From Pseudomonas yamanorum (GTDB taxonomy: Bacteria > Pseudomonadota > Gammaproteobacteria > Pseudomonadales > Pseudomonadaceae), in the NCBI RefSeq assembly GCF_013386765.1, contig NZ_JACARE010000010.1, forward strand, positions 124,001 to 188,000: a DNA stretch of 64,000 nucleotides, given 5' to 3'. Below are positions 9,401 to 16,980 of the stretch, one piece after another. Numbering within the stretch: the stretch's first letter is position 1; every line of letters begins with the position of its first letter. The position numbers and the translations under genes are program-made. The notes under the pieces are model-generated. The model was given only the letters and a program-made list of their open reading frames with translations. It was not told the DNA's origin and made no database searches.

Positions 9401-9598
9401 GGAGGTGTACACCTGAAAATTCCGGGCGGACTGTCTATTGGGCGTGGCCGGTTCGCCATTGACGGCGAGAAAATACCCCGGCGCCGCCTCGAAAAAGCGC
9501 TGCAGCTCGACTTCATCCTCAAGGGTCAGCTCAACCACCCGAATGCCCGCTACCGAACTGCGCGGCAACTCCATTGTTTCAACAACCTCCATGTTCAT
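9401..9598 (-). pseudogene. GNAT acetyltransferase remnant (N-terminal part only)
   Basis: About 55 residues downstream of the FKBP gene (gap 6 bp) resemble the start of GNAT N-acetyltransferases: ELTLEDEVELQRFFEAAPGYF and LAVNGEPATP. A full member has about 150-160 residues with the acetyl-CoA loop; here the frame runs into the palindrome at 9371-9398 and stops at 9362. The rest of the domain is not present in 9000-9361 in any frame. A GGAGG precedes an inner ATG at 9574, so the remnant may still be translated. Confidence 0.6.
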
Positions 9599-9604
9599 CG
9601 CGCC

Positions 9605-9946
9605 TCAATCATCCCGTGTGAGCACTTCCAGCAACTCAATCTCAAACCGCAGATTGCTGTTGGGCGTGATATGCGCGCCCATTGACCGCTCGCCATAGGC
9701 CAGGTGCGCCGGCACAAATAACGTGCGAATGCCGCCGACTTTCATGCCCATCAAGCCCTGGTCCCAGCCTTTGATGACGCGACCGGTGCCGATCACACAT
9801 TGAAATGGCTTACCGCGTTCCCATGAGGAATCGAACACCGTGCCGTCTTCGAGGGTGCCGGTGTATTGCGTGGTGATGAGGGCGCCTTTGACCACGGGTT
9901 TGCCGTCGCCCAGGCGGGTGTCGGTGATTTGTAGTTCGTTGCTCAT
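9605..9946 (-). CDS. FKBP-type peptidyl-prolyl cis-trans isomerase
   Basis: 113 residues, a single minimal FKBP domain without signal peptide, so cytoplasmic. Visible signatures: VKGALITTQYTGTLEDGTVFDSSW, VIGTGRVIKGWDQGLMGMKVGG and AHLAYGER, ending in IELLEV. It catalyses proline isomerisation. It stands downstream of a lipoprotein gene on the same strand (22 bp gap) and upstream of the broken acetyltransferase. Confidence 0.92.
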   Translation of the reverse strand: MSNELQITDTRLGDGKPVVKGALITTQYTGTLEDGTVFDSSWERGKPFQCVIGTGRVIKGWDQGLMGMKVGGIRTLFVPAHLAYGERSMGAHITPNSNLRFEIELLEVLTRDD

Positions 9947-9968
9947 CGCGTTCTCTCGTTATCCAAAG

Positions 9969-10589
9969 TCACAGCCAGTGCCAGAACCGGCTCCAGAACC
10001 CCCGCCCCAAATCATTCTTGCAGCCCGCATATTGCGCGGCATACATCTGCGAACGCGCCTGTACCTTACCCGCCACCGGCATCAGCCAGGCTTTGCTCGC
10101 ATAGGTGCGCTGACGATAACCGCCCCAGCCTTCGTGGTAGTTCAGGTATTGGCCGTAGGCATCGTATTTGTACACGCCGTTGATGGTGTAGGTCTTGTCC
10201 ATGTACCAGCCGACAAAGTCGATGGCGTCGTCAAAATGCTCGCGACTGGCGCCATAACGGCCAGTGCTTTTCTGGTAGTCGCTCCACACTTCATCCTTGG
10301 CCTGGGCATAGCCGGAGGCAGTAGAAACGCGGCCCCAGGGGATGATCCACAACAGGTATTTGCGGGGTGTCTTGGCGTCCTGCCGAAAGCCGGACTCTTG
10401 ATACATGATCGCGAACGGCACCTGGATCGGCACGCCCCAGCGTGCCTGGGTCACCTTGGCGGCGTCGTACCAATCGTCTTTTTCGCGGAAGATGCCGCAG
10501 ATGTCGTTGGGGGTGCGGGGTGGCGAGGTGCCGCAGCCGGCCAATAAGGCAGCAAGTAGCAACAGCCCTGCGGTTTTTCCTGCGTTCAA
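9969..10589 (-). CDS. Lipoprotein with transglycosylase (SLT)-like fold
   Basis: 206 residues. Lipoprotein signal with lipobox LLAGC (Cys about 19). The stretch IMYQESGFRQDA carries the candidate catalytic Glu of SLT lysozyme-like enzymes, followed by ASGYAQAKDEVWSDYQKSTGR, where the usual GLMQ motif is replaced by SGYAQ; the block YLNYHEGWGGYRQRTY matches the C-terminal part of the fold. It would act on peptidoglycan from the membrane side. Activity is inferred only from the fold. No partner is evident. Confidence 0.75.
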   Translation of the reverse strand: MNAGKTAGLLLLAALLAGCGTSPPRTPNDICGIFREKDDWYDAAKVTQARWGVPIQVPFAIMYQESGFRQDAKTPRKYLLWIIPWGRVSTASGYAQAKDEVWSDYQKSTGRYGASREHFDDAIDFVGWYMDKTYTINGVYKYDAYGQYLNYHEGWGGYRQRTYASKAWLMPVAGKVQARSQMYAAQYAGCKNDLGRGFWSRFWHWL

Positions 10590-10675
10590 AAGCGCACCGT
10601 CTCGTCGTGAGGATAAAAGGCGGGCAGTTTACTCGTTCGTCAGGGTTGCTGCAGAGGTCAAAGCGAGTCTATTTC

Positions 10676-10806
10676 TGTGGCGAGGGAGCTTGCTCCCGCT
10701 GGAGTGCGAAGCGCTCCCAACCCGATGGACGCGGTATGCCTGGGACGTTGCGTTCACCGGTTTTGGGGCTGCTGCGCAGCCCAGCGGGAGCAAGCTCCCT
10801 CGCCAC
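10676..10806. repeat. REPIN-like two-armed repeat (TGTGGCGAGGGAGCTTGC family)
   Basis: Left arm TGTGGCGAGGGAGCTTGC at 10676-10693 and its complement GCAAGCTCCCTCGCCACA at the right end, separated by about 95 bases containing a second inner pair of complementary blocks. It lies between two genes on the minus strand. Same family as 28390, 35468 and 54130. Confidence 0.85.
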
Positions 10807-10827
10807 ATAAAGCACCTCAAGTCGTGA

Positions 10828-11796
10828 TCAGGCCAATGGCACCCGACGAGTAGTGATCGCCAGGCGACCCACGCCAAAGCTCAACGCCGCACCCAGCAGC
10901 AACATCACCAGGGTGCCCCACGCCGCGCGGGACAGTTGCTTGGCCGCCACTTCACCGGCTTCACGGGCTTTCTGTTCCGCCTGTTGCTTCAGTTCTTCAA
11001 CTTTCTGCATGGCCTGCTGATAAGCCTGGGCATAGTTGTCGACGATCTGGGTCGCTTCAGCCTGGCTCTTGCCGGTACGGGCGGCGACGATGTTGACCAG
11101 CGCCTGTTTGTCCGCTGCGTTCAACGCCGGCTCACCGGACGCCTTGACCCGCTCGAACCATTGCTTCAGCTCATCACCGGCCTGGGTTGGATTGGTCGCA
11201 GCATCGTTGGCCGATTGCTTGCCGTCAGCGCTTGCCTGGTTGGCTTTCTGCTCGACGTTGGCCGGGTCAAGCTCTGGCTTGCCGCTCTGCTTGAGCAGGG
11301 TGTCGAGCTGGCCTTGCAGGCTGTTCCAGTCCAGCTTGATACCTTGCTCATCCAGCTGCTGCTTGACGCTGTCGCTGATGCCCGGTGCCACGGCGGCGAT
11401 ACCGCTGCCGGCAGCCGACAGGCCTTTGCCCACGACATTCCCCGCCGCACCTACCACGCTGGTGGCCAGCGCAGCCAGCAGCCAGGTGGTCAACAGGGTG
11501 GTGATGGTCCAGCTCAGTACGCCGTGCAGGCCGCCGCGATCCGGTGCGGTGCGCCCGGCCACAAATGCGCCGGCGCCGATGGCCAACAGCGTCGACACAA
11601 ACAACCAGATCCCGGCACCGGTGCCAAATCCGCTCAGCGGGTTGCCGGCTGCCATCGGGTTCACTGCACTGGCGCCAATCGCGGTGCCGAGCACGCTCAA
11701 CACCAGATAGGTCACCAGGGCAATTGCACTACCGGCCAATACCGAGCCCCAGGAGACACGGAACAGCGAACGGTTGGTTTCATAGACAGTGGTCAT
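10828..11796 (-). CDS. Membrane protein with coiled amphipathic middle, unknown function
   Basis: 322 residues. N-terminal half has three hydrophobic segments (about 15-40, 62-82, 92-118) rich in Gly/Ala, a soluble helical middle about 130-275 (VEELKQQAEQKAREAGEVAAKQ) and a last membrane helix about 290-312. The start YETNRSLFRVSWGSVLAGSAIALV is shared by a family of Pseudomonas inner-membrane proteins of unknown role. The upstream region carries an element also found before csbD, suggesting control by the PAS-LuxR regulator encoded divergently. No function is assigned. Confidence 0.8.
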   Translation of the reverse strand: MTTVYETNRSLFRVSWGSVLAGSAIALVTYLVLSVLGTAIGASAVNPMAAGNPLSGFGTGAGIWLFVSTLLAIGAGAFVAGRTAPDRGGLHGVLSWTITTLLTTWLLAALATSVVGAAGNVVGKGLSAAGSGIAAVAPGISDSVKQQLDEQGIKLDWNSLQGQLDTLLKQSGKPELDPANVEQKANQASADGKQSANDAATNPTQAGDELKQWFERVKASGEPALNAADKQALVNIVAARTGKSQAEATQIVDNYAQAYQQAMQKVEELKQQAEQKAREAGEVAAKQLSRAAWGTLVMLLLGAALSFGVGRLAITTRRVPLA

Positions 11797-11860
11797 GGTC
11801 GATCCTTTTACAATGGGTAGGTGGCCAGTTTGGCGAGGGGCCTGCCCTGCGGTCTCGGCA

Positions 11861-11890
11861 CAATTGCACTAGGCGCACTGGTGCATTCGC
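11861..11890. promoter_or_regulatory. Putative operator, GCAC-N2-GTGC type, copy 1
   Basis: Contains TTGCACTAG, then GCACTGGTGC (11875-11884) and TTCGC, in the 304-bp gap between the divergent membrane-protein and PAS-LuxR genes. The same words in the same order and strand occur at 13602-13632. It lies about 65 bp before the membrane-protein ATG. Apart from this element and a REPIN I see nothing else in 11797-12100. Confidence 0.55.
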
Positions 11891-11963
11891 ACCCCGCGTG
11901 CGGCAACTTCTCTGCACTATCCTGAGCCCCAGGTGTCGTACTCCCTATGCGTCTGACACCGCT

Positions 11964-12071
11964 CCCCTGTAGGAGCTGGCTTGCCAGCGATGGTCGTCAA
12001 CGATGACGCGCGGTTCCTGAATAGTCGCGTTGCTGTTGAGCTTTTCGCTGGCAAGCCAGCTCCTACAGGGG
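11964..12071. repeat. REPIN-like two-armed repeat (TGTAGGAGCTGGCTTGCC family)
   Basis: Arms CCCCTGTAGGAGCTGGCTTGCC and its complement at 12050-12071 enclose about 60 bases with complementary inner blocks. It sits 30 bp before the start of the PAS-LuxR regulator gene. Confidence 0.85.
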
Positions 12072-12100
12072 GCGCAGGTGCCCTCAATATTGGAGAAACC

Positions 12101-13597
12101 ATGAGCCAGGCCGTCCTCGCCAAAGAAACCAACCGCCGCCAACTGCAGCAGATCATCTCCGGCTTGTCCGATGGAGTGATCCTCGCCGAGGTCGACCAAA
12201 CCATCCTGTGGGCCAATGAGGCCGCGCTGCTGATGCATGGCGTGGAGAATGTCGAAGACCTTGGCGTCAACACCCAGGACTACGCCAAGCGCTTTGCCTT
12301 GCGCTATCGCAACAACCACCCGCTGGTGCTGGAGAATTACCCGCTGAGCCGGGTGGCAGGCGGTGAGGAGTTCAGCGACGTGGTGGTGGAGGTCACCCCC
12401 ACTGGCGACGAGGAAAAGACCTGGGTGCATCGCCTGCGCAGCCTGGTACTCAACGACTCGAGCGGTGAACCGGAGCTGTTGGTGCTGATCCTGAGCGACG
12501 CCACGGAATGGGCCAGCGCCGAACAACGCTTTGAAAAAACCTTCAATGCCAACCCGGCGCCGGCGGTGATTTGCCGCTTGAGTGACCTGCGCTACATCAA
12601 GGTCAACCAGGGCTTCCTGGAGATGACCGGCTACAACCGTGACCAGGTGATCGGCCGCTCGGTGTATGAACTGGACGTGCTGGAGCAGGCCGAAAACAAG
12701 GACCTCGCCGTCAAGCGCCTGGGCGAAGGCGCGACCATCCCGCAGATGCAAGCCGAACTGAAACTGCCCGAGGGCGGCAGCAAACTGGTGATCGTGGCCG
12801 GCCAGCCGCTGGACATGAACGAGGAAGACTGCATGCTGTTTTCCTTCACCGACCTTGAGCCCCGGCGCAAGGCCGAAACCGCCCTGCGCCAGAGCGAGGA
12901 ACGTTTCGCCAAGTCATTCCGCCTGACGCCGGTGCCGACCCTGGTGTGCAACGCCGCCAACCGGCAAGTGGTGGACATCAACGAAGCCTTCATGACCATC
13001 ACCGGCTACACCAGTGAAGAGCTGATCGGCAAATCCATCGAAGACATCGACTTTATCGACAGCCCCCAAGCCAGCACGCAGCTGTTCACCACCCTGGAGA
13101 AAGCCCGCAACCTCGACGGCCTCGACCTGAAGATCCGCAAGAAAGGCAGCGAGGTGATCGACTGTGTGCTGTCTGCCGACACCGTCAGCATTCAGGATGT
13201 GCCCTGCTACCTGCTGGTGTTGATGAACATCACCGAACGCAAGCGCTCCGAGCTGGAACTGGTGGCCGCCATCGAGGAAGTGATGCAGGACGCCTCCTGG
13301 TTCAGCCAGACGCTGATTGAAAAACTGGCCAACGCCAAGAGCGTCAATAGCCCCAACGTACCGAACATTTCCTTTACCGACCTCACCGCTCGGGAGCGCG
13401 ATGTACTGGGCCTGATTTGCGAAGGCCTGGCCGACAAGGAAGTCGCCTCGCGCCTGAAACTGGCGCCCAATACCGTGCGTAACCATGTGGCCACGGTGTA
13501 CTCCAAACTCGGGGTGCATAGCCGTAGTGCAGCCATCGTCTGGGCCCGTGAACGCGGGCTGTTTGCCGGTGAATTGCGGGTTAAAAAACCGAAATAG
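12101..13597 (+). CDS. PAS-domain LuxR-family transcriptional regulator
   Basis: 498 residues from the ATG at 12101, which has GGAG 5 bases upstream. Three PAS-like domains: about 10-130 (IISGLSDGVILAEVDQTILWANEAA), 140-265 (NPAPAVICRLSDLRYIKVNQGFLEMTGY, in parts) and 270-395 (TPVPTLVCNAANRQVVDINEAF), a short helix, and a LuxR HTH about 425-485 (LTARERDVLGLICEGLADKEVA). No receiver or kinase domain, so it is a one-component sensor of a cytoplasmic signal; ligand unknown. It lies between two units that share an operator-like element, its most likely targets. Confidence 0.85.
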   Translation: MSQAVLAKETNRRQLQQIISGLSDGVILAEVDQTILWANEAALLMHGVENVEDLGVNTQDYAKRFALRYRNNHPLVLENYPLSRVAGGEEFSDVVVEVTPTGDEEKTWVHRLRSLVLNDSSGEPELLVLILSDATEWASAEQRFEKTFNANPAPAVICRLSDLRYIKVNQGFLEMTGYNRDQVIGRSVYELDVLEQAENKDLAVKRLGEGATIPQMQAELKLPEGGSKLVIVAGQPLDMNEEDCMLFSFTDLEPRRKAETALRQSEERFAKSFRLTPVPTLVCNAANRQVVDINEAFMTITGYTSEELIGKSIEDIDFIDSPQASTQLFTTLEKARNLDGLDLKIRKKGSEVIDCVLSADTVSIQDVPCYLLVLMNITERKRSELELVAAIEEVMQDASWFSQTLIEKLANAKSVNSPNVPNISFTDLTARERDVLGLICEGLADKEVASRLKLAPNTVRNHVATVYSKLGVHSRSAAIVWARERGLFAGELRVKKPK

Positions 13598-13601
13598 AGT
13601 G

Positions 13602-13632
13602 CAAATGCACTAGTGCGACCGGTGCAAATTCG
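13602..13632. promoter_or_regulatory. Putative operator, GCAC-N2-GTGC type, copy 2
   Basis: Contains the perfect palindrome GCACTAGTGC at 13607-13616, followed by ACCGGTGCA and TTCGC. It is about 100 bp before csbD and just after the regulator stop. It aligns with 11861-11890 over about 30 bases. A separate 7-bp hairpin (GCACAGG/CCTGTGC, 13675-13697) lies in the csbD leader. Confidence 0.55.
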
Positions 13633-13729
13633 CCTTATTGCGCGGGGGGTGCACTGCTTAACCTTGAAGGGTGGGCACAGGGCCTTGGGTCCTGTGCTGT
13701 TGAGATGTCATGCCTTCAAGGAATCCATC

Positions 13730-13981
13730 ATGAAAAGCGAACAAGTCAAAGGCGCCGTCGAGAAAGTGGCCGGCAAGGCTCAAGGTTTTCTGGGTGATCT
13801 GACCGGTGACGAACAGCTCCAGGCCGAAGGTGTGGCCCGCCAGGCCGCTGGCCAGTTGCAGCAAACCTACGGTGACGCGCTGGACACCGTCGGCGATTTC
13901 GCCAAGCAAAAACCCTTGGCGACGGTTGCGATTGTCGCCGGTGTCGGCCTGCTGCTGGGCCTGATGCTGCGTCGTCGCTGA
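13730..13981 (+). CDS. CsbD-family stress protein with C-terminal membrane helix
   Basis: 83 residues. The first 35 residues (MKSEQVKGAVEKVAGKAQG, then LTGDEQLQAEG) are the CsbD/YjbJ signature, an abundant general-stress protein family of unclear mechanism. The tail PLATVAIVAGVGLLLGLMLRRR is a membrane anchor as in ElaB/YqjD, so this is a CsbD-ElaB-like hybrid. AAGG precedes the ATG at 13730. It forms a unit with the DUF1652 gene 11 bp downstream and follows the PAS-LuxR regulator. Confidence 0.85.
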   Translation: MKSEQVKGAVEKVAGKAQGFLGDLTGDEQLQAEGVARQAAGQLQQTYGDALDTVGDFAKQKPLATVAIVAGVGLLLGLMLRRR

Positions 13982-13992
13982 GGAGAGCCCAC

Positions 13993-14262
13993 ATGTTTAC
14001 GCTCTCCCAACTGCGCAACTGCATTGAAGAGGCGCTGTCGCCCCTGACCTGCGAGTTCACCCTGTGCCGTGACGCCTCGTTGACCCTCAAGGTTTTCGAT
14101 GCCGAAAGCGGCCGGGTAGATCTGGTGGTCACCGGGATCAGCGTCAACAAACTGCAGACCCCGCAGGCAGTGGAAAAGATGGTCGACGAGTTGCGCTACG
14201 AATTGCAGAGCAACACCGTCGGCAAAGTCACTCTGGATGATCTGCCGCTGCGTCCACTGTAG
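13993..14262 (+). CDS. DUF1652-family small protein
   Basis: 89 residues. The pattern LRNCIEEALSPLTCEFTL followed by LTLKVFDAESGRVDLVVTGI and a C-terminal helix (VEKMVDELRYEL) is the DUF1652 family, common in Pseudomonas and without known function. AGGAG is 6 bases upstream of the ATG. It is 11 bp after csbD and probably co-transcribed. Its stop codon TAG lies inside the left end of the REPIN at 14259. Confidence 0.8.
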   Translation: MFTLSQLRNCIEEALSPLTCEFTLCRDASLTLKVFDAESGRVDLVVTGISVNKLQTPQAVEKMVDELRYELQSNTVGKVTLDDLPLRPL

Positions 14263-14357
14263 GAGCGAGCTTGCTCGCGAAAAACCTGAGGGCGCCGCTG
14301 GCTGTCAGATTAACCGCGTTATCGTTAACGACCTTCGCGAGCAAGCTCGCTTCTACA
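14259..14357. repeat. REPIN-like two-armed repeat (TGTAGGAGCGAGCTTGCTCGCG family)
   Basis: Arms TGTAGGAGCGAGCTTGC and TCGCGAGCAAGCTCGCTTCTACA. The left end provides the TAG stop of the DUF1652 gene and the right end the stop of the convergent MFS gene. It may serve as a two-way terminator. Confidence 0.85.
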
Positions 14358-15543
14358 CTGACCGAGCCTTCAACGACGCCCCGATAAAATAGAACACCCC
14401 TCCTCCGACAATAAACGCTGCCAACATGTAGAACATGTAGTGGGCCGGCAGGCTGGCCAGTACCAGCCCGCACAGCACCGGCCCCAGGGCAGCGCCGAGG
14501 TTGGAGAGGTTTTGCGCGCCGTAGTACATGCCGCGCAGGTGGTCCGGGGCGATGCGGTCGATAAACATGTACTCGGCGGGAAACACCACGATTTCGCCCA
14601 CGGTGAAAATCGCCATCGCCAGGATCCACCACCACACGTTGCTCGCCAGGGCAAAGCCAATCACCCCCAGCATGAACATGCCCAGGCCGAAGATCAGCCA
14701 CTGGCTCAGGTAGCGGTGGGAAATGCGTCGGCCAATCGCGTATTGCAGGGCAATCACCAACACGGCGTTGGTGGTGAGAACTGCACTGATGATGGTGTAG
14801 GTGTATTCGGCGGTAGTGGTGGTCACCAGGTACTGCGAAAGGTACGCGGTGAACTGGCCAAACACCACGGCACTGAGCAGGCCGCCGATGGTGAAACACA
14901 CCAACCGGTGATCCCGCAGCAATACGCGGCCCACGGCGAGGAACGACACCGGCTTTTGCGTGGTGTCGACGGTGGCCAAGGTGCGGTCGCCCCAGCGCCA
15001 ATACAGCAGGAAAAACCCGAGACCCAACGCGGCCGACAAGATAAACGGCAAGCTGATATCGAGCTTGGCCACCATCGCGCCAAAAAACGGGCCCACCGCG
15101 TATCCGATATTGGTCAGGGTGTACTTGATGGAAAACGCTTCGCTGCGCTCATCTTCCGGCAGCAGGCTGGCAAACCCGGACTTGATCGCAATGTCGATCA
15201 CCGCGTACGCCAGGTTGATCAGGATCAGGCAGCTGTAGAACGACCAGATTTCCCGGGCCAGCACCGTGCCGACAAACCCCAGGGCAAACACCACACTCAG
15301 GCTGAGCAGCAGGCGATAACTGTTGATGCGGTCTACGAGGAAGCCGCCGTACACACTGAGCAGTGAACCGACAATCAGCGAGCTGCCGATCACCAGGCCG
15401 ACCTGGCTGATGTCCAGGGCAAAGTGGTTGGTGAGGTAGATGACCAGGTACGGAAACGTGATGGCCTTGGCCAAGGTGAGGATCAGCGTGGCCGACAACA
15501 GCAGGTTCACGGTACGCGGGTAATTTCTTATTGTGGCAAGCAT
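14353..15543 (-). CDS. MFS transporter, MdtH/YdeE-like drug exporter family
   Basis: 396 residues with about 12 membrane helices. The loop GGFLVDRINSYRLL between helices 2 and 3 is the MFS motif A region and YAVGPFFGAMVA is in the expected motif C place. The late stretch FPAEYMFIDRIAPDHLRGMYYGAQNLSNLG is typical of the YdeE/MdtH efflux group. Substrate unknown. It lies downstream of an RcnB-like gene with a hairpin between, so it is probably its own unit. The gap 15544-15661 holds an AT-rich imperfect palindrome (TGATTTATGCAT) that could be an operator. Confidence 0.8.
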   Translation of the reverse strand: MLATIRNYPRTVNLLLSATLILTLAKAITFPYLVIYLTNHFALDISQVGLVIGSSLIVGSLLSVYGGFLVDRINSYRLLLSLSVVFALGFVGTVLAREIWSFYSCLILINLAYAVIDIAIKSGFASLLPEDERSEAFSIKYTLTNIGYAVGPFFGAMVAKLDISLPFILSAALGLGFFLLYWRWGDRTLATVDTTQKPVSFLAVGRVLLRDHRLVCFTIGGLLSAVVFGQFTAYLSQYLVTTTTAEYTYTIISAVLTTNAVLVIALQYAIGRRISHRYLSQWLIFGLGMFMLGVIGFALASNVWWWILAMAIFTVGEIVVFPAEYMFIDRIAPDHLRGMYYGAQNLSNLGAALGPVLCGLVLASLPAHYMFYMLAAFIVGGGVFYFIGASLKARSV

Positions 15544-15661
15544 CCTGCTCTCATTCTGATCAAGGTAGAGGGGCCATTGCAGCCCGCAAGCGGACCTACC
15601 TTAACGCAAAACAACAGGCAAAAAATGCTGATTTATGCATTTATGCAAAAATCAAATGCGC

Positions 15662-15689
15662 CGGGATGAGCACGGGATCGCTCATCCCG
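15662..15689 (-). terminator. Hairpin after the RcnB-like gene
   Basis: 10-bp stem CGGGATGAGC/GCTCATCCCG with an 8-base loop, 10 bases after the stop. A short T-rich tract follows about 10 bases later on the minus strand. Reasonable rho-independent terminator. Confidence 0.6.
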
Positions 15690-15698
15690 TTGCCGGGG

Positions 15699-16007
15699 TT
15701 ATTTTTTAACGGGCGTAATGTCGAGAATCGTGCCGTTGGTGGTTTTGAGCAACACGTACTTGTCGTTCACACGGGCCCACTGGCTGTCTTCTTCCGGCTG
15801 CTTCAGGCCATGTTTCTTCCAATCGGCGATGGCCGATTCCTTGCGCATCAGAATGTCTGGCGCGCGGTCACCGGTCTTGAGGTCGCGGGTATTGATGTTT
15901 GAAGGCTGCACGGTTTTTTGCTCGGTATCGGCGGCCTGAACGGTGAAGCTCGCGGCGGACAGGCTCGCGGCAACCAACAGGCAGGCAACAAGGGACTTGG
16001 ACTTCAT
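15699..16007 (-). CDS. RcnB-family periplasmic protein
   Basis: 102 residues from the ATG at 16007 (AGGAAG upstream). Signal peptide MKSKSLVACLLVAASLSAASFTVQA in total 25 residues, then a short domain with GDRAPDILMRKESAIADWKKHGL and a C-terminal strand pair VNDKYVLLKTTNGTILDITP, which is the RcnB (periplasmic nickel/cobalt homeostasis) fold. Metal binding is not evident from His or Cys residues, so a more general periplasmic role is possible. It stands alone between an MFS gene and a divergent LemA-like gene. Confidence 0.72.
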   Translation of the reverse strand: MKSKSLVACLLVAASLSAASFTVQAADTEQKTVQPSNINTRDLKTGDRAPDILMRKESAIADWKKHGLKQPEEDSQWARVNDKYVLLKTTNGTILDITPVKK

Positions 16008-16167
16008 GGGCACTTCCTTCAATGAATGACGCGTAAAGATTCCGACCGCAGCCGCGGGGAATCATTCAGCGCAGTGATGGAAGCGGCAGATGGATGGACA
16101 GCCAGCGACCGGGCTGGCGATTAATCAGATAAGATTGGTTCTTTTTTCCAGCTGCCCAGGACGTCCA

Positions 16168-16518
16168 ATGACTGGTACCCACGTCATCATCATTTTCGTG
16201 ACCGTTGTCACCTTGCTCGCGCTGTACGTGTTCGGCACCTATCGGGAACTGGTGGCGCTGCTCGATCGTTGCAAAAAAGCCTTCGGCCAATTCCAGGAGG
16301 CCGAACAGCAATTGGCGGCGGCGCAAGACGCCCCGTCACCCGGCGCGGAAATCGCCGGCCTGGAAAGCCGCGTCGCGTTCACCCGCCAGCTGTTCCACGA
16401 CTCGGTCAACAACTACAACACCTACAAGCACAAATCGCCGACGTCGGTAGTGGCTGAACTGCTGGGGCATCGTGAGGATGCGAGCCTGTCGGGGTTTGAG
16501 GTCAAGCGTACGGTCTGA
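16168..16518 (+). CDS. Short LemA-like membrane protein
   Basis: 116 residues from the ATG at 16168 (AGGA 6 bases upstream). One N-terminal membrane helix (HVIIIFVTVVTLLALYVF), then a coiled helix pair. The C-terminal block VAFTRQLFHDSVNNYNTYKHKSPTSVVAELLG resembles the conserved end of LemA proteins (RQFYNDSVxxYN). LemA is normally about 180-200 residues; this one lacks the middle of the domain, so it is either a reduced relative or a distant homologue. Function unknown. It ends 12 bp before the convergent NTF2-like gene. Confidence 0.6.
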   Translation: MTGTHVIIIFVTVVTLLALYVFGTYRELVALLDRCKKAFGQFQEAEQQLAAAQDAPSPGAEIAGLESRVAFTRQLFHDSVNNYNTYKHKSPTSVVAELLGHREDASLSGFEVKRTV

Positions 16519-16530
16519 ACCTGCCGACGC

Positions 16531-16908
16531 CTACACAGGTGCACGCTGACGCGTCGGCGTGCCCTGATGAAACACCATCTGCCACTGCCCGCCGCTTTCG
16601 CGCCACACCGAACTGCGCAACGACTCCCCTGCCGCATTGGCCTCCGTCGCCGCCCGTTGGCAGCGATAGGTCACCAGCGCCACGCCTTCGGCCAGCATCT
16701 TCAACGCAAAGTCACCGATGCTACGGGCTGAAAACACCTCATCCTGTAACCCCTCGATCACCTCGGCCTTGCTGCCCCACACATTGCCGCTGGCACCAAA
16801 TTCCACGAAATCATCCGCCAGCAACACCGACAACCGCGCGGCATCCGCACGGGTGGTGCATTGATGCAGCTCTTGTTCAAGGCTGCGTAAATGCTCCAAC
16901 AACTCCAT
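16531..16908 (-). CDS. NTF2-like (DUF4440) protein
   Basis: 125 residues from the ATG at 16908, which has GGAGG 8 bases upstream; an earlier ATG at 16923 lies inside an operator-like repeat and is less likely. The pattern LLEHLRSLEQELH, DARL-LADDFVEFGASG and TYRCQR ... SSVWRESGGQWQMVFHQGTP is the SnoaL/DUF4440 cone fold, often a small hydrolase or detoxifying isomerase. Catalytic role unknown. It is divergent from the Xre-cupin regulator gene, and the 72-bp gap carries three operator copies, so it is probably under the same control. Confidence 0.8.
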   Translation of the reverse strand: MELLEHLRSLEQELHQCTTRADAARLSVLLADDFVEFGASGNVWGSKAEVIEGLQDEVFSARSIGDFALKMLAEGVALVTYRCQRAATEANAAGESLRSSVWRESGGQWQMVFHQGTPTRQRAPV

Positions 16909-16917
16909 ACCCATTGC

Positions 16918-16975
16918 CTCCATGAAATTAATCCTGTAATTTTTCATGAAATTTCTTGATAAGAATTTCACGAAA
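16918..16975. promoter_or_regulatory. Three-copy operator array, 24-bp period
   Basis: Copies of a 10-bp palindrome: CTCCATGAAA (16918-16927), TTTCATGAAA (16942-16951, perfect) and TTTCACGAAA (16966-16975). Starts are exactly 24 bp apart. Copy 3 ends 5 bp before the Xre-cupin ATG, where no good ribosome-binding site is seen. It is a natural binding array for the Xre regulator, controlling itself and the NTF2-like gene. Confidence 0.65.
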
Positions 16976-16980
16976 CGCCT

